A DNA stretch of 64,000 bases from Streptomyces sp. rh34 (GTDB lineage Bacteria; Actinomycetota; Actinomycetes; Streptomycetales; Streptomycetaceae): assembly GCF_002551245.1 (NCBI RefSeq), contig NZ_NTGZ01000007.1:1-64000 (forward strand). The letters are read 5' to 3'. A model generated the notes under the pieces. The model made no database searches. It had not been told where the DNA came from and saw only the letters and a list, made by a program, of their open reading frames with translations. Shown in pieces: positions 33,070 to 41,093 of the stretch. The stretch's first letter is position 1. Each line of letters begins with the position of its first letter. Made by a program: the position numbers and the translations under genes.

Positions 33070-34476
33070 TCAGTGCCAGCGGCTGACCTCGACGTTCTCC
33101 AGCACTCCGAGGGCGTCCGGTACCAGGATCGCGGCGGAGTAGTACGCCGTCACGAGGTAGGAGATGATCGCCTGCTCGTCGATTCCCATGAAGCGGACCG
33201 AGAGACTCGGCTCGATCTCGTCGGGGATACCGGTCTGCTGGAGGCCGATGACGCCCTGCTCGGCCTCGCCGGTCCTCATGCAGATGATGGACGTGGTGCG
33301 GGCGTCGGAGACGGGGATCTTGTTGGACGGGAAGATCGGCACCCCGCGCCAGGCGGGTACGTGGTGGCCGCCGATGTCGACGCTCTCCGGGACGAGTCCA
33401 CGCCGGTTGCACTCGCGGCCGAAGGCGGCGATGGCCTTCGGGTGGGCGAGGAAGAGCTTGGATCCGCGGCGGCGCGAGAGCAGTTCGTCCATGTCGTCCG
33501 GGCTGGGCGCCCCGTCGTGCGGCTGGAGCCGCTGCCCGTAGTCGCAGTTGTTGAGCAGTCCGAACTCCCTGTTGTTGATCAGCTCGTGCTCCTGGCGCTC
33601 ACGCAGCGCCTCGACCGTGAGCCGCAACTGCTGCTCGGTCTGGTTCATCGGCTGGTTGTAGAGGTCGGCGACCCTGCTGTGCACCTTCAGCACCGTCTGG
33701 GCGACGCTCAGTTCGTACTCGCGCGGCGCCGCGTCGTAGTCGACGAAGGTGTGCGGGACGACCGCCTCCCCCACATGGCCGGCGGAGAGGTCGATCGCCG
33801 CCTCGCCGTAGTGGTTGGTCCGCTGCTGCGGGATGGAGAGCAGGCCGGCGAGATGGCCCTGCAGCGACGCGGCGCGCTCCGCGAGGTTGTACACGTCGGC
33901 ACGGCTCAGGGTGAGGAGCGTGCACGGGGTGAGCGCGCGGGCGGTGTACTCCCAGACGGCGTCACCGTCGATCAGGCTCTGGTCGCCGAAGTACGAGCCG
34001 TCCGCGAGGACCCCGAGCTCCGTCTCGTCCCCGTAGGGGCCCGATCCGACCTTCGCCACCTTGCCGTGTGCCAGCAGGAAGACCCGGTCCGCCGCGTCCC
34101 CCGAGGCGGCGAGCACCTCCCCCGCGGCCACGTCCCGCTGCTCGCACCTGCGGGCGAGCTCGGCGAGCACCTCCTCGTCGCCGAACTCCCGCAGGGCGGG
34201 CAGCTCCCCCAGCTCCGCGGGGATCACGGCCACCCGGTCCCCGGTCTGGACGAAGGTCACCCGGCCGTCGCCGACCGAATAGCTGAGCCGACGGTTCACC
34301 CGGTACGTACCGCCCTGTACCTGCACCCACGGCAGCATCTTCAGCAGCCACCGTGAGGTGATCTCCTGCATCTGCGGCGCGGATTTGGTGGTCGTCGCGA
34401 GGTTCCGCGCAGCCGCCGTCCCCAGACTCTGCTGTGGCGGCGCCTGCGTGTCGCGAACCTCTTCACCAACGGACAT
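33070..34476 (-). CDS. eshA: family 2B encapsulin nanocompartment shell protein (EshA type)
   Basis: A 468-residue HK97-fold shell protein. The N-terminal arm (1-35) is followed by the P-domain start [16 protein letters not shown] and [10 protein letters not shown] cyclic-nucleotide-binding fold is inserted at about 95-200 ([42 protein letters not shown]). The shell fold then resumes ([72 protein letters not shown]). The phosphate-binding cassette is degenerate: FGDQSL (163-168) without the usual FGE and without the Arg, so ligand binding may be altered. In S. griseus EshA forms large particles and affects sporogenic hyphae. GAAAGGA precedes the ATG. The cargo gene follows on the same strand. 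Confidence 0.93.
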   Translation of the reverse strand: MSVGEEVRDTQAPPQQSLGTAAARNLATTTKSAPQMQEITSRWLLKMLPWVQVQGGTYRVNRRLSYSVGDGRVTFVQTGDRVAVIPAELGELPALREFGDEEVLAELARRCEQRDVAAGEVLAASGDAADRVFLLAHGKVAKVGSGPYGDETELGVLADGSYFGDQSLIDGDAVWEYTARALTPCTLLTLSRADVYNLAERAASLQGHLAGLLSIPQQRTNHYGEAAIDLSAGHVGEAVVPHTFVDYDAAPREYELSVAQTVLKVHSRVADLYNQPMNQTEQQLRLTVEALRERQEHELINNREFGLLNNCDYGQRLQPHDGAPSPDDMDELLSRRRGSKLFLAHPKAIAAFGRECNRRGLVPESVDIGGHHVPAWRGVPIFPSNKIPVSDARTTSIICMRTGEAEQGVIGLQQTGIPDEIEPSLSVRFMGIDEQAIISYLVTAYYSAAILVPDALGVLENVEVSRWH

Positions 34477-34614
34477 CTGACGTCCTTTCGATCATGGGCT
34501 GACCTGCGTGCAAAAGCCTTTCAGCAGGAGGGCCGGGTCGCCATTACACAAAAGAGTGCGACTAATCCGCCTTCGGTCGGGGCACGTTGCTCCTCGTCGC
34601 CCGGCATCCCGTTT

Positions 34615-34637
34615 AATTTGCATCTCTCATGCAACTT
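34615..34637 (+). promoter_or_regulatory. candidate NsrR box in front of nsrR
   Basis: A 23-bp site with 11-1-11 geometry: left half AATTTGCATCT, centre C, right half TCATGCAACTT. The TTGCAT/ATGCAA arms are perfect. The size and A/T edges match the NsrR sites I recall for S. coelicolor. It lies 15 bp before the nsrR ATG, right for autorepression. Confidence 0.65.
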
Positions 34638-34652
34638 ATCTACGGTGGCCCC

Positions 34653-35099
34653 ATGCGGTTGACGAGATTCACCGACGTGGCACTCCGCGTCCTCATGCGA
34701 CTGGCGGTCGCCGAGGGCCGCGAGCCGCCGACCACCCGCGAGGTGGCGGCCACCATGCGGGTCCCGTACACCCACACCGCGAAGGTCGTCGCCCGGCTTC
34801 AGCACCTCGGCCTCCTCGACGCCCGTCGAGGCCGGGGCGGCGGACTCACCCTGACCTCGGCCGGCCACTCCGCGTCGATCGGGTCACTGGTGCGCGAGCT
34901 GGAGGGGCCGGAGGAGGTCGTCGAGTGCGAGGGCGACACCCCCTGCCCGCTCCGCTCCGCCTGCCGGCTGCGCGGGGCCCTGCGCGCGGCCCAGGAGGCC
35001 TTCTACGCCGCGCTGGACCCGATCACCGTCACCGACCTCGTCGCCTCCCCCACCGGCCCACTGCTCCTGGGCATCGGCAGCGGCCCGCCGTCCGACTGA
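34653..35099 (+). CDS. nsrR: NsrR, nitric-oxide-sensing Rrf2 family repressor
   Basis: The 148-residue Rrf2 protein has the winged HTH (MRLTRFTDVALRVLMRLAVA, TTREVAATMRVPYTHTAKVV, RGRGGGLTLT) and three cluster-binding Cys at 92, 98 and 104 (C-x5-C-x5-C). NsrR holds a [4Fe-4S] cluster; nitric oxide destroys it and releases the DNA. The first gene downstream is hmp, the standard NsrR target, and both have candidate boxes. In S. coelicolor, as I recall, the nsrR-hmp pair is in a different chromosomal region (SCO7427-7428), so its place beside eshA here is notable. ATG 34653 is the start. Confidence 0.9.
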   Translation: MRLTRFTDVALRVLMRLAVAEGREPPTTREVAATMRVPYTHTAKVVARLQHLGLLDARRGRGGGLTLTSAGHSASIGSLVRELEGPEEVVECEGDTPCPLRSACRLRGALRAAQEAFYAALDPITVTDLVASPTGPLLLGIGSGPPSD

Positions 35100-35204
35100 G
35101 CCCCGACCCACCCTGCCCCAACCCCGAGCCCGGCCCGAGCCCGGCCCGGGCCCGACCCACGCCGCCCGCCACCCACCGCACCGATGGAACGCCGTCCGCC
35201 CGAA

Positions 35205-35227
35205 AATACGCATCATCCATACCAATT
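35205..35227 (+). promoter_or_regulatory. candidate NsrR box in front of hmp
   Basis: A 23-bp site (left AATACGCATCA, right CCATACCAATT, centre T) has A/T-rich ends and a GCAT-N-ATnC middle similar to the box before nsrR. It is 54 bp before the hmp ATG, over the likely promoter. Symmetry is weaker than at the nsrR site. The 35100-35200 stretch before it is only C-rich repeated GAGCCCGGCC units. Confidence 0.55.
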
Positions 35228-35280
35228 ACCTGACCGCCGCCCGCCCGGCAGTACGTCTCACCCCAGAGGAGCCACCCTTC

Positions 35281-36477
35281 ATGCTCTCCGACCGGTCCAC
35301 CGCCACCGTCCGCGCCACCCTTCCCGCCGTCGGCGCGGCCATCGGGGACATCGCCGACCTCTTCTACGAGAAGCTCTTCGCCGCCCACCCCGAGCTGCTG
35401 CGGGACCTGTTCAACCGGGGCAACCAGGCCTCCGGCGACCAGCGCAGGGCCCTGGCCGGGTCCATCGCCGCGTTCGCCACCGCGCTGGTCGAGCACCCCG
35501 GCACCCGGCCCGACGTGATGCTGGACCGCATCGCCCACAAGCACGCCTCGCTCGGGGTGACCCCGGAGCAGTACGAGGTGGTGCACACCCATCTGTTCGC
35601 GGCCATCGCCGACGTCCTGGGCGACGCCGTCACCCCGGAGGTCGCCGCCGCCTGGGACGAGGTCTACTGGCTGATGGCGGGCTCCCTGATCGCCGTCGAG
35701 GAGCGCCTCTACGCGCAGCAGGGCGTCCTGGCGGGCGAGGTGTGGCACACCTGGGAGGTGGCCGCCCGGGTCGAGGAGACCGAGGACGTCGCCACCTTCC
35801 TGCTGCGCCCCGCCGAGGACACGCCCCCGCCCGCCTTCCGGCCCGGCCAGTACGTCTCCGTACAGGTCGGGCTCCCGGACGGAGCCCGCCAGATACGCCA
35901 GTACAGCCTCTCCTGCGCCCCCGGTTCCCGGCTGCGGTCGATCACCGTGAAGCGCGTGCGCGGCGAGGGTTCGCCCGACGGCGAGGTCTCCCGGCACCTG
36001 CACGAGCAGACCCGCGCGGGCGACCTGCTGCGCGTCTCCGTCCCCTACGGGGACCTGGTGCTCGACCAGCTGGACGCGCCCCTGCTGCTGGCCTCGGCGG
36101 GCATCGGCTGCACCCCCATGCTGTCGATGCTGGAGTACCTCGCCCAGGAGGGCCACCGCGGCCCGGTCACCGTCGTGCACGGGGACCGCTCACCGGCCGA
36201 CCACGCCCTGCGGAACGATCACGTCCGGCTGACGGAGAAGCTCGCCGACGCCGAGGCGCACTTCTGGTACGAGGTCCCGGAGGCCGGGCAGCCGGCGAAC
36301 CGCACCGGCCTCGTCGACCTGGACGACATCACCGTACGGCCGGGGACGCACGCCTATCTGTGCGGCCCGCTCCCCTTCATGCGGGCCGTCAGGGCCCAGC
36401 TGCTGGAGGCGGGGGTCCGGCCGGCCGACGTCCACTACGAGGTGTTCGGCCCGGACCTCTGGCTGGCCTCCTCCTGA
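35281..36477 (+). CDS. hmp: flavohemoglobin, nitric oxide dioxygenase
   Basis: The 398-residue protein oxidises nitric oxide to nitrate using oxygen and NAD(P)H in the cytoplasm. The globin domain (1-140) has Tyr29 at position B10 in DLFYEKLF and the proximal His88 in AHKHASLG. The FAD domain (about 150-250) shows FRPGQYVSV and RQYSLSCAPG. The NAD domain shows LLLASAGIGCTPMLSML and HAYLCGPLPFM, ending with VHYEVFGPD. Length and domain order are those of E. coli Hmp. AGAGGAGCC precedes the ATG. It is transcribed after nsrR and probably controlled by it. Confidence 0.96.
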   Translation: MLSDRSTATVRATLPAVGAAIGDIADLFYEKLFAAHPELLRDLFNRGNQASGDQRRALAGSIAAFATALVEHPGTRPDVMLDRIAHKHASLGVTPEQYEVVHTHLFAAIADVLGDAVTPEVAAAWDEVYWLMAGSLIAVEERLYAQQGVLAGEVWHTWEVAARVEETEDVATFLLRPAEDTPPPAFRPGQYVSVQVGLPDGARQIRQYSLSCAPGSRLRSITVKRVRGEGSPDGEVSRHLHEQTRAGDLLRVSVPYGDLVLDQLDAPLLLASAGIGCTPMLSMLEYLAQEGHRGPVTVVHGDRSPADHALRNDHVRLTEKLADAEAHFWYEVPEAGQPANRTGLVDLDDITVRPGTHAYLCGPLPFMRAVRAQLLEAGVRPADVHYEVFGPDLWLASS

Positions 36478-36514
36478 AGCGACGGGGAAACGGCGGAGCA
36501 GCGACAATGGCCGG

Positions 36515-37444
36515 GTGAACAGCCCGCCCCGCCTCGACGCCCTCCTGCGGCCCCGGGTGCCCTCCCCGCTGCGGGAGGTCCGCGACGAACGCTTCGCGCG
36601 CCGCGGGGTGGGGCTGCTCCTCAAGCGGGACGACCTGATCCACCCCGACCTGCCGGGCAACAAGTGGCGCAAACTCGCCCTCAACCTGGAGGCCGCCGCC
36701 GGGCGCGCCGTGCTCACGTTCGGCGGCGCGTACTCCAACCACCTCCGGGCCACCGCGGCGGCCGGGCGGCTGCTGGGCTTTCCCACCGTCGGCGTCGTCC
36801 GCGGCGACGAGCTGGCGCACCGGCCGCTCAACCCGTCGCTCGCCCGGTGCGCGGCCGACGGCATGCGCCTGCACTTCGTGGACCGCACGACGTACCGGGC
36901 GAAGGCCTCCTCCGAGGTCCTGGAGGGGCTGCTGAGCCTGTTCGGGGACGTGGAGGTCATCCCGGAGGGCGGCAGCAACGCGCTGGCCGCACAGGGCTGT
37001 ACGGCGCTGGGGCGCGAGCTGGCCGGGGAGTGCGATGTGGCGGCCGTGGCCTGCGGCACCGGCGGCACCCTCGCCGGACTCGCCGCCGGCCTGGACCCCG
37101 GGCAGCGGGCCCTGGGCGTCCCGGTGCTGCGCGGCGGCTTCCTCGGACCGGCCGTGGAGCGGCTCCAGCGCGAGGCGTTCGGCGGCCCGTCCGGGAACTG
37201 GTCGCTGGACGAGCGCTTCGCCTTCGGCGGCTACGCCCGCTCCACCCCGGAGCTGGAGGCCTTCGCCGCGGACTTCGAGGACCGGCACGGGCTGCCCGTG
37301 GAACGCGTCTACGTCGCCAAACTGTTGTTCGCGCTGACCACGCTGACCGAGGAGGGGGCGTTCCCGCCGGGCACGCGGGTGAGCGCCGTGATCACCGGCA
37401 CCCCCGACGCGCGGCCTCTTCAGGAGTCGCCCGTCCCCCGGTAG
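36515..37444 (+). CDS. PLP-dependent ACC deaminase / D-cysteine desulfhydrase family protein
   Basis: A 309-residue fold-type II PLP enzyme. KRDDLIHPDLPGNKWRKL contains the Schiff-base Lys (near 49). FGGAYSNHLRATAAAG holds the substrate Ser-Asn, and CGTGGTLAGLAAG is the phosphate cradle. The family opens 1-aminocyclopropane-1-carboxylate to 2-oxobutyrate and ammonia or releases sulfide from D-cysteine. These are not separable here, and at 309 residues it is shorter than typical AcdS (about 338). GTG at 36515 is 38 bp after hmp, so it may be co-transcribed. Confidence 0.85.
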   Translation: MNSPPRLDALLRPRVPSPLREVRDERFARRGVGLLLKRDDLIHPDLPGNKWRKLALNLEAAAGRAVLTFGGAYSNHLRATAAAGRLLGFPTVGVVRGDELAHRPLNPSLARCAADGMRLHFVDRTTYRAKASSEVLEGLLSLFGDVEVIPEGGSNALAAQGCTALGRELAGECDVAAVACGTGGTLAGLAAGLDPGQRALGVPVLRGGFLGPAVERLQREAFGGPSGNWSLDERFAFGGYARSTPELEAFAADFEDRHGLPVERVYVAKLLFALTTLTEEGAFPPGTRVSAVITGTPDARPLQESPVPR

Positions 37445-37509
37445 GCGGCCGCCTACGGCCGGTGCGGAGCCTCAAGTGGGCGAGCGGCGGTGCCGGTGCT
37501 TCGAGGACG

Positions 37510-37534
37510 GTTCGATCGTCTGACGCCTGGGTAC
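37510..37534 (+). promoter_or_regulatory. candidate SigB/SigH-type promoter
   Basis: GTTCG at 37510-37514 and GGGTAC at 37529-37534 are 14 bp apart, matching the Streptomyces general-stress sigma consensus (GNNT-N14-16-GGGTAC/T). It is the distal promoter for the anti-sigma/sigma operon, implying control by SigB or by the operon's own sigma factor. Confidence 0.6.
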
Positions 37535-37597
37535 GTCAATGCGGCGCCGGTTCTTCGCAATTGGACGCCGCAGACCCCTAGCCACTGTGTGTACGCA

Positions 37598-37615
37598 TAG
37601 GCTTACCATGAGTGA
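37598..37615 (+). promoter_or_regulatory. candidate proximal promoter with BldD site
   Basis: TTACCATGAGTGA at 37603-37615 matches 12 of 13 positions of the BldD consensus TNACNCWGNGTNA. It begins at a TAGGCT hexamer (37598-37603) that could be a -10. In S. coelicolor BldD represses one sigH promoter, so a site here fits. Confidence 0.6.
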
Positions 37616-37755
37616 CGGTTGGGGTATGGGGTCCGTACGACACGGCATCATGGATCCGATAACGTCGCCGAGCCGAAGAACCGTCGACGGACCGCATGGC
37701 TCCGGGCCACCCTTCCCGGAACCTCGAAAGAGTTTGTGCCACCTTGGAGGTGAGG

Positions 37756-38169
37756 GTGTCCCAGATCGCAGGCGAGCCCGGGAATCAGGACTTCGTAGAA
37801 GTCCGACTGCCCGCTGCGGGTGCCTACCTGTCGGTGCTGCGAACGGCCACGGCCGGTCTCGCAGCGCGTTTGGACTTCACTCTCGACGAGATCGAGGATC
37901 TTCGTATCGCGGTCGACGAGGCCTGCGCGATCCTGCTTCAGCAGGCCGTGCCGGGCTCCGTCCTCAGCTGCGTCTTCCGTCTCGTCGACGACTCCCTCGA
38001 AGTGACGGTGTCGGCGCCCACCACGGACGGCCGGGCGCCCGAGCGCGACACGTTCGCCTGGACGGTGCTCTCCGCACTGGCCGGAAAGGTCGACTCCACG
38101 GTCGCCGACGACCGTACGGTCAGCATCAGCCTCTACAAACAGCGCGGCGCGGGCCCCGGGCCGGCGTGA
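37756..38169 (+). CDS. anti-sigma factor, RsbW-like ATP-binding protein (PrsH/UshX type)
   Basis: The 137-residue protein is a GHKL-fold serine kinase/anti-sigma factor: VEVRLPAAGAYLSVLRTATAGLA, the N-box LRIAVDEACAILLQQAVPG (Glu and Asp, with the usual Asn replaced) and a short DRTVSISLYK end. It should bind and silence the sigma factor encoded next, as RsbW does to SigB in Bacillus. The N-box ends without the full D-G-x-G lid, so kinase activity is uncertain. The start is GTG at 37756, five bases after GGAGG. The stop overlaps a GTG of the sigma gene. Confidence 0.85.
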   Translation: MSQIAGEPGNQDFVEVRLPAAGAYLSVLRTATAGLAARLDFTLDEIEDLRIAVDEACAILLQQAVPGSVLSCVFRLVDDSLEVTVSAPTTDGRAPERDTFAWTVLSALAGKVDSTVADDRTVSISLYKQRGAGPGPA

Positions 38170-39122
38170 GCGACGGGAACGGGGACGGTCCTGTGCGGGA
38201 CGAGACGATCCGATCCGGGGTGGTGCGCCCAGCAGGCATCCCGGAGCAGCCGGCCCGGCCGCATCCGGTGGACGGAGCGGACGGGGCCGAGAGCCTCGAC
38301 GTCGCGGTGGAGCAGCAGTCGCAGGCAGAGCGGGCGGGCCAGATGAGCGAGCACGGGCACCACGATCCACACGACCGCAGCGGGGCCCGGGCCCTGTTCT
38401 TCGAGCTGCGGGAGCTGCCCGACGGTTCGGCGGAGAAGGCCGAGCTGCGCAACAGACTGGTGCGGATGCACCTGCCACTGGTGGAGCACCTGGCCCGCCG
38501 CTTCCGTAACCGCGGGGAGCCGCTGGACGATCTGACCCAGGTCGCCACGATCGGGCTGATCAAGTCCGTGGACCGGTTCGACCCGGACCGGGGCGTGGAG
38601 TTCTCGACGTACGCCACCCCCACCGTGGTCGGCGAGATCAAGCGCCACTTCCGGGACAAGGGCTGGGCGGTGCGGGTGCCGCGCCGCCTCCAGGAGCTGC
38701 GGCTGTCGCTGACCACGGCCACCGCGGAGCTCTCCCAGCAGCACGGCCGCTCGCCGACGGTGCACGAGCTGGCCGAGCGGCTGGGCATCTCCGAGGAGGA
38801 GGTGCTGGAGGGCCTGGAGTCGGCCAACGCGTACAGCACGCTCTCGCTGGACGTGCCGGACACGGACGACGAGTCGCCGGCGGTCGCGGACACGCTGGGC
38901 TCGGAGGACGAGGCGCTGGAGGGCGTGGAGTACCGGGAGTCGCTCAAGCCGCTCCTGGAGGACCTGCCGCCGCGCGAGAAGCGCATCCTGCTGCTGCGCT
39001 TCTTCGGGAACATGACCCAGTCGCAGATCGCCCAGGAGGTCGGCATCTCGCAGATGCACGTCTCACGGCTGCTGGCCCGCACCCTCGCGCAGCTGCGCGA
39101 GCGCCTGCTCGTCGAGGAGTAG
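38166..39122 (+). CDS. sigH: stress-response sigma factor, SigH (SigB/F family)
   Basis: A sigma-70 group 3 factor with regions 2 (RMHLPLVEHLARRFRNRGEP, then DLTQVATIGLIKSVDRFDPDRG and EFSTYATPTVVGEIKRHFRD), 3 (VPRRLQELRLSLTTATAEL) and 4 (LPPREKRILLLRFFGNMTQSQIAQEVGISQMHVSRLL). The operon with an upstream RsbW-like protein identifies it as the SigH ortholog. Several starts are possible: GTG at 38166, overlapping the anti-sigma stop (318 residues), GTG 38193, or ATG 38343 (259 residues, standard length). S. coelicolor SigH is known to occur in several sizes, so more than one may be used. It governs osmotic stress and septation. Confidence 0.9.
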   Translation: MSDGNGDGPVRDETIRSGVVRPAGIPEQPARPHPVDGADGAESLDVAVEQQSQAERAGQMSEHGHHDPHDRSGARALFFELRELPDGSAEKAELRNRLVRMHLPLVEHLARRFRNRGEPLDDLTQVATIGLIKSVDRFDPDRGVEFSTYATPTVVGEIKRHFRDKGWAVRVPRRLQELRLSLTTATAELSQQHGRSPTVHELAERLGISEEEVLEGLESANAYSTLSLDVPDTDDESPAVADTLGSEDEALEGVEYRESLKPLLEDLPPREKRILLLRFFGNMTQSQIAQEVGISQMHVSRLLARTLAQLRERLLVEE

Positions 39123-39154
39123 GCGAAAAGGACGGGGCCGCCGGCCCGGAGGCT

Positions 39155-39185
39155 GTCGGGTGACCTCGGGCCGAGGTCACCCGAC
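39155..39185. terminator. bidirectional terminator after sigH
   Basis: Perfect 15-base arms (39155-39169 and 39171-39185) around a single-base centre lie between the convergent sigma factor gene and the small membrane protein gene. Confidence 0.75.
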
Positions 39186-39189
39186 GGTC

Positions 39190-39639
39190 TCAGGCCTCCG
39201 GGGTCGCCCTCGGTCCCCGGCGGATGCCCAGGTCCTGGGTGGTCGCCGGCTTGAGGACGAGCACGAGGCCGGTGACGGCGACCACCGCCAGGACGATCCC
39301 GGTGGGGATCAGCGCGCCCTGCGAGCGCAGCAGCGTCCAGGCCACCGGCAGCGCCATGATCTGTGTGATCAGCGCGGGCCCCCGGCTCCAGCCGCGCAGC
39401 AGCAGCAGCCCGCGGGCGGCGATCAGCGGGATCGCGCCGAGCGCGACCAGCGTGATCCCGACCGTCTCCGCCTGCTGCGTGCTCTCCAGCTTCCCGAGCA
39501 GCCCCGTCACCAGCATGTAGACCCCGCCGAGGGCGAGCGCCAGGCCTTCGAGGGCGTTGAGCCCGGCGAGGACGGTGATCCTGGTCGGGCGCTCCGCTGC
39601 GGAGGGCGACGGCGTGGAGGGTGTCGCTTGAGTGCTCAC
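39190..39639 (-). CDS. small hypothetical membrane protein
   Basis: The 149-residue protein has a Ser/Thr/Pro-rich cytoplasmic start (STQATPSTPSPSAAERP) and four hydrophobic segments at about 22-46, 58-80, 88-105 and 112-135. It ends with a short basic tail. I choose GTG at 39639, preceded by GAAAGG. The frame continues to 39732 but that stretch lacks hydrophobic or codon signals. No domain is recognised. It is convergent with sigH and divergent from the lipid kinase gene. Confidence 0.7.
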   Translation of the reverse strand: MSTQATPSTPSPSAAERPTRITVLAGLNALEGLALALGGVYMLVTGLLGKLESTQQAETVGITLVALGAIPLIAARGLLLLRGWSRGPALITQIMALPVAWTLLRSQGALIPTGIVLAVVAVTGLVLVLKPATTQDLGIRRGPRATPEA

Positions 39640-39805
39640 GCCTTTCAGGTTGGCATCCCCGGGGCCCTGAAGTGAAGCCGGGGTACGGAGGAGCCTCCCC
39701 CGTTCGGGCGCACGGCCGGGGTGGCCGGTCACGTTCCGTCACCGGCCCGGAGCGCAGCGAACCGGGACTACAGCCCCGAACCGCCCGGTAGGTAGGCTGG
39801 CCGTC

Positions 39806-40774
39806 ATGCGCGCACTCCTCGTGGTCAACCCAGCTGCTACCACCACCAGTGCCCGCACCCGTGACGTGCTCATCCACGCGCTGGCCAGCGAGATGAAGCT
39901 GGAGGCGGTGACCACCGAGTACCGGGGGCACGCTCGGGACCTGGGACGGCGGGCCGCGGACAGCGACGACATCGATCTGGTGGTCGCCCTCGGCGGCGAC
40001 GGCACGGTCAACGAGGTGGTGAACGGGCTGCTGCACCGGGGCCCGGACGTGGACAGCCTCCCGAAGCTCGCCGTGGTCCCCGGCGGGTCCACCAATGTCT
40101 TCGCGCGCGCCCTGGGGCTGCCGAACGACGCGGTGGAGGCGACCGGCGCGATCCTGGACGCCCTGGAGAACCGGACCGAACGCACGGTCGGGCTCGGCCT
40201 GGCGGCCGGCACCCCCGGGACCGAGGACGAGTCCGTCCCCGAACGCTGGTTCACTTTCTGCGCCGGTCTCGGATTCGACGCCGGAGTCGTCGGCAGGGTC
40301 GAACAGAAGCGCGAGCGCGGGAAGCGTTCGACCCATGCCCTGTATGTGCGCCAGGTGGTGCGGCAGTTCCTGAACGAGGCCCACCGCAGACACGGGACGA
40401 TCACGCTCGACGTGCCTGGCCAGGCCCCGGTGACCGACCTCGCGCTCTCCATAATCTGCAACACCGCACCCTGGACCTACCTGGGCAATCGCCCGGTCTA
40501 CGCCTCACCGAAGGCCTCTTTCGACACCGCGCTGGACGTCCTCGGACTGAAGCGTCTGTCCACCCCGGCGGTGGCCCGTTACGGCACCCAGCTGCTCACT
40601 TCGAGCCCCGAGAAGGGGCCTCGCGGCAAGCACGCCGTTTCACAGCATGACCTCACGGACTTCACCTTGCATTCAAAGGTCCCACTGCCCTTCCAGATGG
40701 ACGGCGACCACCTGGGACTGCGTACGAGCGTGACGTTCACAGGCGTACGTCGTGCACTGCGTGTGATTGTGTGA
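39806..40774 (+). CDS. diacylglycerol/lipid kinase family protein
   Basis: A 322-residue member of the DagK/YegS/LCB5 lipid kinase family: a starting strand ALLVVNPAATTTSARTRDVL, the nucleotide loop VVALGGDGTVNEVVNGL, PGGSTNVFARALGLPND and a C-terminal beta domain with PLPFQMDGDHLG, the usual active-site QxDGE variant (here Q-M-D-G-D). The family phosphorylates diacylglycerol or related lipids at the membrane. The in vivo substrate is unknown. It is a single gene, and the A-rich tract about 90 bp downstream may aid termination. Confidence 0.9.
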   Translation: MRALLVVNPAATTTSARTRDVLIHALASEMKLEAVTTEYRGHARDLGRRAADSDDIDLVVALGGDGTVNEVVNGLLHRGPDVDSLPKLAVVPGGSTNVFARALGLPNDAVEATGAILDALENRTERTVGLGLAAGTPGTEDESVPERWFTFCAGLGFDAGVVGRVEQKRERGKRSTHALYVRQVVRQFLNEAHRRHGTITLDVPGQAPVTDLALSIICNTAPWTYLGNRPVYASPKASFDTALDVLGLKRLSTPAVARYGTQLLTSSPEKGPRGKHAVSQHDLTDFTLHSKVPLPFQMDGDHLGLRTSVTFTGVRRALRVIV

Positions 40775-41093
40775 GTGGAAGGGCCTAAAGTCCTTTAACT
40801 CGAACGTTTGGACTGGGTCCCACCCCTAAGAAGTGCGCCTGTGACCTAGTCGACACCGAGGAATCAAAAAAAACTTTCCAGAAGGGGTTGTATCCGCCGC
40901 CGAGGTTTGCGAATCTCTACATGGCGATCGAGACGGCCCGCAACACCGGCCTCCACTGAGAGCCAGAACCCCTCCTCACCATCACAGACCACACCCAGTC
41001 CTTCTGGGGGTCGGCCCGTCATCTACGGGGGGATTCGTGAAAGCGTTCACATTCACAAGCAACAGCGTGTAATACCAAGGAGAGGTAGCAGCC
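40775..41093 (+). other. 319-bp wblE leader and promoter region
   Basis: This gap contains an A8 tract in AATCAAAAAAAACTTTCC (near 40862-40879), strongly AT-rich for this genome and a likely UP-like or terminator element. After it come GTTGTAT and GTTTGCGAATCTCTACAT, promoter-like but not assignable with confidence. An inverted repeat with arms GTGAA/TTCAC (41037-41050) lies 44 bp before the wblE ATG. I see no gene. Confidence 0.5.

Noticed and set aside
34500..34620. Encapsulin promoter -10 TGTAAT
   Set aside because: Seen on the minus strand near 34540 but without a matching -35, so not called.
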